From Yamagishiella unicocca (lineage: Eukaryota > Chlorophyta > Chlorophyceae > Chlamydomonadales > Volvocaceae): a stretch of DNA of 64,000 nt. Below the pieces are notes generated by a model. The model worked only from the letters and a program-made list of their open reading frames with translations. It did no database searches and was not told the origin of the DNA. Numbering within the stretch: the stretch's first letter is position 1; every line of letters begins with the position of its first letter. The position numbers and the translations under genes were made by a program. Shown in pieces: positions 48,357 through 59,400 of this stretch. Location of the stretch: positions 26,001-90,000 of the forward strand of contig BDSL01000065.1 in assembly GCA_003116995.1 (NCBI GenBank). The letters run 5' to 3'.

Positions 48357-48559
48357 ACTGACCATGCATCTTAATCTTACTTCCCCTCGCAACTTCGGAC
48401 CCTAGAAATGCCGCTCTTATTTGAGAGAGCAATGGTTGCAAATGTGACAGCTTCCGCTAGCGAGTCCGCCAATGGTCGCTGGTCAAGTGGTCGAAGCCAT
48501 GTCCTGTCTTCCATACCAGCAGATTTTCAGGAGCCAGCAGCGTGTTCAATGTGATACGG

Positions 48560-48830
48560 GCTAGTGTTAACGCCCGGAATATTTCACAGCGTTGAATTCA
48601 TGTGTATGGGTTACGGTGCTCTAGATAGGAGCTGTTTGTCAGTTGGAACATGGGGGCGTTGAGTGGGAACACTGCTGCTGTGCTCCCATGTGCCTGGTGC
48701 TTACTTGCTTCACAACTCGACCCTGCGACCTGATCTGACTCGGCCAATAGGTGTACAGTGCTTACACCGGCTAGCAGTGCGTTGGGCTCTATTCTGTGGC
48801 GATGCAAGGCGGGAACACGGGAACAAGGCC
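48560..48830. repeat. Diverged direct repeat, right copy
   Basis: Partner of 47931-48190, in the same orientation, about 630 bp away. The pair flanks the nested palindrome and may be remnants of one duplicated element. Confidence 0.65.
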
Positions 48831-49933
48831 TTGAAGTCGAGGGCGGTCGTCATTCTTGGAAACACGGGACATGGTCAAGCGGGTCCTGAGCGGGTCGAGT
48901 CGCTTACTGTCGGTATGAGATGTCCGAGGTGTCCACCAGCAGTATGTATCTCGGCGGGATGTAAGGCGCGTTGGCGCCACTGTCCAGCCAGCAACGAGCC
49001 ATCCTATCCTGGCATCTGTAAGGTCATAACATGTTGCCGTGTGCATGACGTTCGTCCAAACTATCCGACCCAGGGGCATCTCCAGATCTTCAGTTTTCAG
49101 TTGCTAGTTCCCAAAGCCAAGGGTATATTGTGACAAGTGAACGTGAAGTTTTGTTGACACGAAGTCGCACGTCGTGGGTCCACGGCCGTGCCTTCACCGC
49201 CGCGCAAAAAACGCTTTAATATAATAACATGCGGTTTATAAGGTGCGTTGCAAAACGCTTGTGACAGCGACAGTCGGGCCACCTTCCTCACAGCACGCGA
49301 CAGTAGGTACGGTCTGTGTGGCCTGCCCGCCACACGTTATGAATGGGCTGAACAATCCATATTGCCAGTTACATGGATTTATTTTGACAGCGAGAAACTA
49401 CATGCGCTGACTGTATCTGTGTAGGAGAATGACGGCCAACGTACGGCCCCGCTCCAAAATCGCTATGTATGAATATTGTCGCAAGATGTTTGCATTTCAG
49501 AATCACTATGCGATGAAATGCGCCAAGAAGCAATCACGTGTGGAGTGTCCTCCCGTAACACACAGCATCGCTGATTTTCAGCTGTTGTTTTCGGTACGTT
49601 CCAGTAGATGTCACGAATAACGTCGACGTGGGCTGATTCGGCAGGACATGAAACTCAGCTTGGTTCGATGATTCGATCGCGCACATGTCGAATCGTGTTT
49701 TCCGGTCTGATCGAGTATTATAAAAATTTGGATGCGTTTGATATTTAACTAAACCCAATTTCCATAAAGGAAACATATACCTCGAACGGTCCCTGTGGCT
49801 CAAACGGTGGAAAAATTGCCATCGATTCCGTGAGATTCAGACATGCATATTTACACAACGTTATTGAGTTAGATGTCCCTAAATTTCGCCTCCTTAACAT
49901 GTAGCAATCACACATTTGCGAACATAATGCAAA

Positions 49934-49979
49934 GCGCCCACCTCTGCCGTACCGCTACGCGGCAACCGACGCACAGACA
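49934..49979 (+). promoter_or_regulatory. Upstream block shared by genes B and C (C copy)
   Basis: It begins with the same 20 bases as the block at 38645 and continues with a close match (GCGGCAACCGACGCA). It lies 294 bp above the ATG of gene C. Confidence 0.6.
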
Positions 49980-50227
49980 TTGGCATATAGTCCGAACGCC
50001 GAACAGATTGTACTGACTTCGTGACTTTCCTGTAGGATCCCTGGACACCAATGGGATCTCTCGCACGGCTCGTGATAGTCTAAGGGGTTCACTGCCTTAC
50101 ATAGTGACCCAGTTCTTCAGGGCTACTCATTTAGTTATAGGAACCGAAAGAAAGGAACCAGCAGATACCATTGCTGGGAACGATCTATCTTATTGTCTTC
50201 TTGGCAGTTGGGTTATCCGAAAGGAGG

Positions 50228-53186
50228 ATGCGGGGTCGCTCGGCACTCGTGGTCATCGCGGTGATCGCGTTGGCATCTCAGGCAGCTGAAGGTAATCGAA
50301 CTTGGTATGACGCAGGCTCATGGGCTTTGGTTGTTGTGCGCTTCGCCACATTCTGAATTTAATGCTAGTGCAGTAACACCTGTGTGGATAGGCTTGCTAA
50401 CACACATCCCAAATCAATCTCCCATACGGTGCCGGATTGTCGCATGCCGTGAGGCATGTATGCGAGGCTGCGCTTGGGGCACTTCGTTTCGGCGATGCAT
50501 TGCCTTGAGGCTTCCCCGCCAGCTGAAGTGCAATTAATCCTTTATTTACGCATCTGACCTGCAGCCAGCTTCAACGTATGTCTATACAGCAACCTGGCGG
50601 TCGTCGCCAGCCGGTCGCGTGTAGATGCACTGCGAGACAACATCAAGTTTTTGTCGCCTGGAGCTGTCCCCAAAGCCACACCCATCCAGCCAAACCTAAA
50701 TGATTCCGTCGGATACGTTATCCCATCAAACCTGGTGAGGCTGGGTCAGGGCGTTTTTTTTCGGAACCCAGCTTAACGGAACGAGGCAAACGGGGATGCT
50801 CGCCTGTACCTAGCATTTGCATCGGCAAGTACCTGCAAGTACCAGCAGTAGGCGCATTTACGCTTGGACCACGACGCATTCGTAGAAGCGCATTCCATCA
50901 CCTCCTTATCCATCACCCTTCTGCAACCCAGGGGTCGTACTACGTGAATGAGGGGCTTGCCGCTCGTCCCAGCAAAGTCGCCGCTCTGGTGAGCTTCGTC
51001 AAGTCGGGTGGCGCACTGGTGTTGCTGGACGGATTCAACAGCTCCAACAACACGAACTCCGTGGTGGCGCTGCTAGCGGCTCTGCTGGGCCAGGACCCCC
51101 AGTGTAAGGCATTGGGTGTCAAGATGGACATGCTGATGAACCGGCGAATCCATGCCGGTGCATTCGCAACCCTCGACGACAAAATCAAGGTAAATCTCGT
51201 TTCGATACCCCCCCTTTGCCGTACTAGGAACTTGCGACCATGCTGGTAGTGATTGTTACGGTGGTAGAATTTGGCGCTGGCGCTGGTGCCACGCTCGGTT
51301 GCAGGAGCTGGTGTCCGACAATCGGATGGGTGGAAGTCACCCATACGATGACACCAAACCACAATAAAATGTCTTGTCCCCAAATTCTACTTCCGCAGGT
51401 GAAGCCGGGTTTGGGTCTTTCGAACATGCGGTGCAAGACTGGGAGGTCAATCTACTCGGCCTTTGTGAACAAGGTGGAGACATCTTCATCCCTGTTTTGG
51501 CCGCTGGGCAACGGTGCCATTTACTGGTTGGGCTCCTCCTTCTTCAGGCCCCATATTAAGGGTTACCAAGAGGTGGGTGGGTGGGTGGATGCAAGTGGGG
51601 GGCCCGGACAGTACTGGAGGTGGGAGCTGTGCCGTACGCTGTGCCGTACGCTGCCTTTGTAGGGGCGTCCGGACATGCTGGTGTTCGCTGTCCCTTAGTA
51701 ATGTGTCCCGCGTATTCTCGGAGCTCTGAGATAGCATCAACCAATTATACTTTCTCCCCGCTTGATCCCTTCATCGATCCCTCCCTCCTTGCAGGTAATG
51801 GCAGCGGCTCTCACCACTGCGGGCGCGCCGTACTCGCCAGCTACTCCGACTGAGTCGCTGTCACCGCCGCCCAAAGCAAACCCCCCTTCCCCACGTCCTC
51901 CGTCCCCCTACCCGTCCCCGGCCACTGCGGCCGTTGCCTCACCTCCCCCCCCATCTCCTCCTCCGCCCTCGCCGCGTCCTCCGTCCCCTTCCCCGCCTCC
52001 TCCCCCGTCCCCTCCTCCCCCTTCCTCTCCTCCGCCCTCCCCGCCTCCACCGCCTCCACCATCGCCACCTCCCCCATCACCTCCGCCGCCGTCGCCTCCA
52101 CCACCGTTGCCACCGCCGTCGCCTCCTCCTCCTTCCCCTCCTCCTCCTTCCCCTCCCCCACCCTCCCCTCCTCCTCCCTCCCCTCCCCCTCCCTCCCCTC
52201 CTCCTCCCTCCCCTCCCCCCCCATCCCCCCGTCGCCACCGCCGCCACCGCCGCCATCGCCACCCTCGCGATCGCCAGTCCCTCCGTCCCCTCCTCCATCA
52301 CCGCCGCCGTCGCCTCCTCCCTCTCCTTCTCCTAAGCCTCCCCCGTCGCCTCCTCCACCGCCCCCTCCCTCCCCTCCACCACCGTCCCCTTCTCCACCAC
52401 CTCCGCCCCCTCCGTCGCCTCCCCCTCCTCGGTCACCTCCGCCGCCATCGCCGCCGCCGCCTTCACCTGCGCCGCCATCGCCGCCACTACCTTCACCACC
52501 CACTCGATCACCTCCCCCACCATCCCCGGCCCCCTCACCTCCGCCTTCGCCTCCCCCGCCATCCCCGCCGCCCCCATCTCCGCCCCCTCCCCCCCTCCGT
52601 CGCCTCCCCCTCCTCGGTCTCCGCCGCCGCCATCTCCTCCTCCTCCTCGGTCTCCACCACCGCCGTCGCCTTCTCCTCCTCTGCCACCTCCGCCGCCGTC
52701 GCCGCCGCCACCTTCACCGCCGCCGCCGCCGCCTCCGCCGTCGCCGCCGCCGCCGTCGCCACCCTCTCGATCCCCCGCCCCCCTTCACCGCCACCCTCGC
52801 CTCCCCCGTCACCTCGTCCCCCGTCTCCTCGGCCGCCATCGCCCCCTCCTCCGCCGTCGCCTTCCCCACCGCCGCCGCATAGCCCACCACCGCCGCCGCC
52901 GCCGTCGCCTTCTCCCCGACCAACTCCGCCCCCCGTCTCTCCCCCACCATCCCCACCTGCTAAGTCCCCGCCTCTTGCTCCAGCTTCTCGCTCGCCACCG
53001 CCCCCTCCGGCACCACCGGCAAGATCGCCTCCGCCCCTCAGCAAGGCAAAGCCGCCGAAGGCACCGAAGGCGCCACCGCCACCTGAGGACTTCCCGCCTC
53101 CAGTTGACTTTCCGCCTCCGATTGATGACTTCCCTCCGGAGAACTTGGACGTCTCGCCACCTCCGCCCCTGAGAAGGGGCCGGTAG
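50228..53186 (+). CDS. Secreted chimera C: novel N-domain plus Pro-rich stalk
   Basis: Five exons: 50228-50291, 50565-50734, 50932-51189, 51399-51572 and 51795-53186. Exon sizes equal those of gene B (64, 170, 258 against 255, 174). The signal peptide is MRGRSALVVIAVIALASQAA. Domain blocks are [80 protein letters not shown] and PHIKGYQE. The last exon begins VMAAALTTAGAPY, then a (S)PPPP stalk, and ends DFPPENLDVSPPPPLRRGR. The literal frame turns Arg/His-rich at about 52225 and Ala/Ser-rich at about 52590, and returns to PPSP at about 52780. A proline-rich frame runs throughout if one C is missing at each of these three C runs. Net frame is unchanged, so the stop at 53186 holds either way. 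Extracellular location is inferred. Confidence 0.85.
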
Positions 53187-53624
53187 GTCTTGATGCTGCC
53201 TTGCAAGGCACGTCTAGTTTTGAGTATGTTGGACGTCCGTTTGTTGCTATGAACGTGACCCATTGTGTGGGCTTGATTGCCCATCGAGCGAGGTCGCTGC
53301 TTCCATAGGTAGTCGTCTGTGGCGTTCTGTGGCTGGCGGTCAGATGCATGGCGCCGTGTTGGCGTGAACGTCGGAGACGAAGGTGTTATACAACATTAAT
53401 TTTACGCGCCTGCTAGTGAGCCAACATGGCTGGAGCGATTGATTATCTCATCTATTGAAACCTAATATAATTTTGCGCGACGGCATAGCTCGAATACCTA
53501 TCTGATTCCGTGGAAGTAACATTTCCGCGGACATGTCTTTTTTCCCCGGAATCCGGAAATCGGACCGTGATTAAAATCATTTCAACACTCATTGCAGTGA
53601 ATATTTCAAGGTTCTGTATAGGGT

Positions 53625-53645
53625 TGTAACCACTGTTGTTTGTAA
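53625..53645 (+). terminator. Paired TGTAA poly(A) signals for gene C
   Basis: TGTAA occurs at 53625-53629 and 53641-53645, about 440-460 bp after the stop codon of gene C, in an AT-rich stretch. Confidence 0.55.
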
Positions 53646-54374
53646 CCACTGCCTATGAACTAGCACGCGGTCACGGCTTTGACGAGCAGTCGCGCCAGCC
53701 GCAATCATTCTCAGCTTTGACACTGGTACCGACATTCATAGTATTCATTTACGTAAGAGGATGAAGCCACCACCTGGGGCGTGATAAACTCGTTGCACAC
53801 GATGCGCGCTCGTCGCCATCAACGGAGGAAGCCAATACTGGAAGCAGCCAGATCTAAAGACTTGAGACGTCGACGTGGAGCTGGCACCGGGATATCCCAG
53901 TCAAACTGTGGCGAAGTCCCCACGCTTTCAGAAGTTAGCAAGGCTGGAAAGCATGTCGGCGAGGGGTAATGGTCCGACCTCCTCCTCTCTCAAGCTGTCA
54001 AATACTGATTTTCCTTTGGCCTCATTGCAGCTAGCGGCAGATGCCAGGGCCCGAAAAACAGCTTCGAGGCCGCCTGGCTTTGGCGTGGCTTTCTGGCCGA
54101 AGATGGTAGGGTTTTAGGCAAAGTACACCAGCAGGACCATCAGCGTGCTTGCAACGAACGCAACGGACTTCAAAAGAGGCCAATCGTATATCTCTAGTGC
54201 CAATTGTTAACTTCGCGAGCCCATAAAGGAAGCGGAACGCCATGCTGCGCCATGTCTGTCTGCCACGTCAACGCCATTAACCGCGACAACTACTTCAACG
54301 TAAGCGCCCTGATAGTAGCCTAGATTTCGAAAATCTTTGGAAATACAATACCGATACTGAAACTGTTTACGTGG

Positions 54375-54398
54375 TAAAGGCCTTACGTAAGGCCTTTA
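54375..54398. repeat. Perfect 24-bp palindrome
   Basis: TAAAGGCCTTAC is followed directly by its exact reverse complement, with no loop. It has the same length as the palindrome at 8215-8238 but is unrelated in sequence. Confidence 0.85.
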
Positions 54399-54828
54399 TT
54401 TTAACAAGGGTAGGTGTTTCAAAAATTGGTGTGTGCACGGTGCACATAGGCGCTACGATACCCTGCCATACAATTCAGGCGCTAGGATATTGCTATATAA
54501 TTCGCCTTTATCTCGCGATCTCACGGCGTGCTGCACGCCGGTTGTACATTTGCTCGTAGCCCGCTGGGCCTGCAGGGCCTTTTTAGCGTCGGGGGTAGGC
54601 ATGGGCTTTCATCTACACGTCCTGATGCTGTTACGCTCACCGCGCCCACATTCACCGAGTTAACAAAAAAGACGGGGTAGGGTGGGGGGTTGGATTGCTG
54701 AACCTGCCACGGGAGGTACGGCTCCCCGCTCCTGCTGTTGTGGTGAAATAAACAAATAATAGCGTGTGCCACGAAGTCCGGCTGCTGGAAGCTGGACGTG
54801 GCACAATCGCTGCATTACCTGCCATGGC

Positions 54829-55518
54829 ATGTACGATTGTCATGTACGACACTTGCCTGGGTTGCTGGCATTGTTAGGACCCGCTCTGCTCGTGTGCTGC
54901 TGCCCCCTGGCTGCCCGTACAGCAGAATCACTTGATGGCCACTGCAGGGCGAAATTTCGTGAGTATTACAGCACACACATCACGCACGTCCTACTGATTG
55001 GGCCACTTGCGAGCAGCTGGTGTCTCAACGTAACCTCTCGTAATGCCCCTTGCGACAGGATGTCGTACATGTGCACGCTACGCGCGGCCCCAGTCCATGC
55101 ATCAGGCATGCAGGCTGGGCCCCTAGCTTCCAACCCTACGACCTGGCGCCACATGTTCCTCTCTCCATTCTCCGAACCCGCCCAGCATGCGCGTATCTTC
55201 CAACTCGCCATCTACTTCCGTATTTACACATCCCCCGAGTTCACAATACCGTCTACTTCTCCCCCTGCAGCCATGGAGCCATGCAACTCCTACCGGGCTG
55301 AGCGCGCCGCCAGGGCCCCAACGGATTGCGCCGTTTGGGCGATGTGGCGGGCTTCCCAACTTGACGCCTGCGTCACTGAGCCCAAATACTGCCTAACCAA
55401 CCTTGCCCCAGGGAAGAAGGGAATTTACGTCCAAAGATGCTCGGTAGCAGAGCTCTGCATGACGAGGCCCGCTCGGTGCGGCCCTGTGTCAAGAGTAGCT
55501 GTGTCGCACGCACAATAG
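54829..55518 (+). CDS. Small secreted Cys-rich protein (hypothetical)
   Basis: Two exons, 54829-54958 and 55271-55518, join in phase (TTTC|GTGAGT to CTGCAG|CC) to give 125 residues. The N-terminus has a hydrophobic core (LPGLLALLGPALLVCCCPLAA) that fits a signal peptide with cleavage near ARTA. The predicted mature part has about eight cysteines (GHC, EPCNSY, DCAVW, DACVTE, KYCLTN, QRCSVAELC, RCGPV), suggesting disulfides in an extracellular protein. I recognise no family. The intron is itself open in frame, so an unspliced reading of about 230 codons from the same ATG is possible. The ATG chosen is the one nearest the signal peptide. Confidence 0.5.
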   Translation: MYDCHVRHLPGLLALLGPALLVCCCPLAARTAESLDGHCRAKFREYYSTHITHVLLIGPLASSWCLNVTSRNAPCDRMSYMCTLRAAPVHASGMQAGPLASNPTTWRHMFLSPFSEPAQHARIFQLAIYFRIYTSPEFTIPSTSPPAAMEPCNSYRAERAARAPTDCAVWAMWRASQLDACVTEPKYCLTNLAPGKKGIYVQRCSVAELCMTRPARCGPVSRVAVSHAQ

Positions 55519-56435
55519 CCGACCAAAAACTACACGTCTATAAGGATATAAAAAGGCGTCACTCTGCGAACGATGCGAAAAGAGAATTTGCAACATGGAT
55601 GAAACATGTAATCCATCGATACGTTGCGCTGGCACTGCCGCGCGCGCGAAAAAGTCAGCGGTGCGACGGCGTCGCACGGCATCGGTACACGCCGCTGCAT
55701 CCTCATAATCCTACACAGTCATATACAAGCATTTCGCGGTCAGCGAATTTGCACGCAAGTCTGTGAACGCTCGCGCAGCGGACGAGCGAGTTAGCGACCA
55801 GTGCCGCTTCGAAGAGCGAACGGGTGCCATATCGTCAGCAACCTACGAGACGAAGAAACAAACACGGGGTGGGGTGGGATCGTCTTCACCGGGTACGGGA
55901 GAAACCGGTGAAGAGACCAGCATCGACCAAGGACAAACTACGGGGCGCTTGGGAAATGTTTCTTCTTGGGATGCGATGGAAGAAGCTTCTGCTATTGGGC
56001 AGGGCGGGAGCGTCCGATACACTCGCCAGCATCGCCATCATAGCTCATGTTGAAAGCGCGGCATACATTATGTGTCGCTAAACGAGGGGTGACCTGCCAT
56101 CCGGACGAGTCCGGTGGATGAGTCTGGCGGGGGTCGGCGCACTGCCGGCCTAGCTCAAAACGCCGCACCGACCAACAAGAGTTGACACTCTGTTTCCCCT
56201 CCCCACCCGCACCTACACCCACGCACTCCACTCCAATCGCAATCTGTGCCGCCGCCTCGATGAACCTCCGCTGATGCGACAAATGAACGTTCAGCACCTT
56301 TGCCGACTGAGCGCGACTCCCATCATTCCTGTAGCGGTCACCCGCACTCCCCGTCCTAACCTTGCCGCCCCCCCCCGCCAGCCATCTCCTCACCTCAATG
56401 GCTGTCGGGCTTGCGAGTTGCCTCCGGCAGGCGGT
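55519..56435. other. Intergenic, no gene recognised
   Basis: This lies between the Cys-rich gene and the stop codon of minus-strand gene D. Frames at 55560-56050 are short and unrecognised. The 56080-56435 part is probably the 3' UTR of gene D. Confidence 0.5.
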
Positions 56436-59400
56436 CTACTCTGCAGGGGGCGGAGCATCCTCACCAGCCGGTGGCGGCGCTTCTACCGGGGGCGCCGGGG
56501 GCTGCGGCGGCCGCCGCCTCGAGGGCTTTGGAGGCGAGGGAGGGGGAAGGGGGCTGTCCGGGGCGTCGTCTGGGGGTGGCGCGTCTATCGGGGGAGACCC
56601 GTCGACCGGGGCCAGCGGCGGCGGCAGCCGCGGAGGCGAGGGAGGAGGAGGAGAGGGGGGAGGGGGCGACGGCGGCGGCGGAGAAGGCGGCGGTGAAGGT
56701 GACGAAGCAGGAGGCGGTGGAGGCGGGGGCGGGGGGGTGGAGGCGAAGGGGGCGGAGGCGAGGGGGGCGGAGGCGAGGGGGGCGGAGGCGAGGGGGGAGG
56801 AGGCGAGGGGGAGGAGGCGAGGGCGGGGGAGGGGAGGGAGGAGGCGAAGGTGATGAGGAAGGAGGCGGTGGGGGAGGGGGCGGCGGGGGAGGGGGAGAGG
56901 GAGGAGGGGGCGGGGGAGGTGGTGGCAAGGAAGGGGGCGAAGGGGTCGAAGGCAGAGAAGGTGAAGACCCTGGCGGGGGTGGAGGAGGGGGCGGAGGGGG
57001 AGGGGGAGACGGGGGAGGGGGCGGAGGGGGAGATGGCGAAGGAGGAGGCGGTGGGGGAGGTGGGGGCGGGGGGGGAAGCGGCGAAGGAGGAGGAGGGGGC
57101 GGCGGGGGAGGGGGCGGCGGGACCGATGGAGGCGGCGGAGGAATCAAGCTGACTTCAGGGAGTGGGGGGGGCGGCGGCGGGGGAGGGGGCGGGGGAGAGG
57201 GGGGCGGGACCGATGGAGGCGGCGGAGGAATCAAGCTGACTTCAGGGAGTGGGGGGGCGGCGGCGGGGGAGGGGGCGGGGGAGAGGGGGGCGGGACCGAT
57301 GGAGGCGGCGGAGGAATCAAACTGACTTCAGGGAGTGGGGGAGGCGGAGACGGCACGGACGGCGGCGGAGAGCGCGGTGGCGGGCGCGGCGGGCGCGGCG
57401 AGGGAGGTGGCGGTACGGAGGGAAGAGAAGGCGAAGAGGGCTGCTCAGAAATCGGCGTCAGAGGGAAAAGAGGTGATTCGGGAGGAGGCGGCGAAGAAGG
57501 TGGGGGGGGAGGGGCAATGTACGGCGGCGGGGGCGAAGGTGGCGGAGAAACCTTTGGCGACGGCGGTGGCTGGGGTGGGCGAGGGGCCCGGGGCTCCCCA
57601 GGGGGCGGCTTGGCCACGACCTTTGGGCTGGGGGGGGGCGACGCAATGGGGTTGGCAGGCTCGGGGCTGGGGGACAGCTTGGGGCTGGGCTTCGGGCTGG
57701 GCGGCTTGGGACTGGACTTAGGGCTGGGCGGCTTGGGGCTGGACTTAGGGCTGGGCGGCTTGGGGCTGGACTTAGGGCTGGGCGGCTTGGGGCTGGGCTT
57801 GGGGCTGGGAATTGGGCTGGGTTTGGGGCTGGGCTTGGGGCTGGGCTTGGGGCTGGGCCTGGGGCTGGGCTTGGGGCTGGGCTTGGGGCTGGGCTTGGGG
57901 CTGGATGGCGCCGGTGGCTCAAGCCTGGGGACAGCCGTTGGGCGGCGGGGCATTCCGGCAGCGGAGTTAGCTCGCCGTGCGTGAGGCTTGGTCCCCCACC
58001 TTACACCCTGGGCTAGGCCTTGCACTTCGTCCTCCGACCGCCCCACCCCGTACTTCGGCACGCACACTCACACCGACGTTCCACACTCGTCGCATCCTGG
58101 CGTATCCGGTACTCCGCCTCTCACCTGACCAGCACGCGTTCCTACGCCCCCCCCTCCCCCCGGCTCCGAGACACTCCTACGCCATCCCCCTGGCGCTCAG
58201 AACGCGTGCAGCCGGATGCTGGTCGTCGGCCTCGGGAGGTGGCGGATGCTGCAACTGCCGTACATCAAGTCGTACACCCAAGTGCACAGTTCCCCTCCTT
58301 GTCGCAACACTCCTTCCGTCTTGAGACATCCCTCTAACCCCCCTCATCTCACACCCTCATCTCGCGCCCCCCAGCCCGGGGAACCAGTTCTTACAGGTTG
58401 AATGCCCTCGCGCACACACTGCCCTGCACGCACCCAGCAGTCCCGCCTCCCTCCCCCCCAGCACCGCATCCCCCAGGTGGCTGCACCGCCATCCGCGGCA
58501 AGGGTCCCCGCGCGCAACCACCTCACCCGCCGGCGACTTGGCTGGAAACACTCCATTTCCTATTGAAACCGGGGGTTCGCCATCCCACCCCGTCCCGACC
58601 CTGCCCCCACTCACGGGCCTGCGTTGTCCGCAATCACGTTAGCGACCAGCTGCAAGGGGCAGTGTACAAGGCGGTTTCGGACCGATCAGAACAGGGTCAG
58701 CCATCCGCACCGGGGAAGGCGGGTGATATGAGCGCTGGCTGGTGGCCAGGACTGGACGTGGAGCCAGCCCCGGTGGCAAACAGCTGTTGTGAGGGGCCGA
58801 GGCAGGGGGCTCGAAAGCAAGCGCATGGCGGCAGTGCGGTAGCCGTGCTGAAGGTGTCACTTGTGCCATGGCGTTGACGAAGGGGGCAGGTGCGGGTGGC
58901 GGTGCGGGTGGCGATGCGGGTGGCGATGCAGGTGGCGGTGCAGGTGGCGGTGCAGGTGGCGGTGCAGGTGGCGGTGCGGGTGGCGGTGCGGGTGGCGGTG
59001 CAGGTGGCGGTGCAGGTGGCGGTGCGGGTGGCGGTGCGGGTGGCGGTGCGGGTGGCGGTGCGGGTGGCGGTGCGGGTGGCGGTGCTGGCGTCGTAAAGAG
59101 CGGGGGCCGGTCTGGTCTTTCCCGCCGCCACCAGGAGGTCCCTAGCCCGCACTAGGAGCAGGAGGAGCACTAGGAGGAGGAGTAGGTGGAGCAGGGGGAG
59201 CAGGAGGAGGAGGAGCAGGAGACGCCAGTCGAACCTAATTACAACGACTTCCGCGGCGACGTGGCAACGATTGAGGAGCGCTGAGTAATGTGCGGAAAGG
59301 GCCTTAGGGTGAGGGGCAGCTGGCAGAAATTGCTGCGACTAGCATCGGGTCGGCTGGCCGTGTAACGCGACAGCAGCAACAGCAGCAGCAGCCATCATTG

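Larger units (their letters stand above)
45365..50227. other. Repeat-filled spacer between genes B and C
   Basis: No intact gene was found in this 4.9 kb. It carries an ACGTCA-containing 13-bp array (46779-46840), a fold-back with 84-bp arms (46862-47302), a decayed retroelement tail (47430-47860), a diverged direct repeat (47931 and 48560 copies) flanking a nested palindrome (48283-48356), and the block shared with gene B upstream of gene C. A plus-strand frame at 46040-46732 is open but unrecognised. Confidence 0.6.
53187..54828. other. Intergenic after gene C
   Basis: This begins with the probable 3' UTR of gene C, ending near 53660. Small frames near 53780-54120 have possible splice sites but match nothing. 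A perfect 24-bp palindrome lies at 54375-54398. Confidence 0.5.

Noticed and set aside
56850..57325. Gly-rich plus-strand frames over 56362-57325
   Set aside because: These are reverse readings of the gene D proline-rich stalk.
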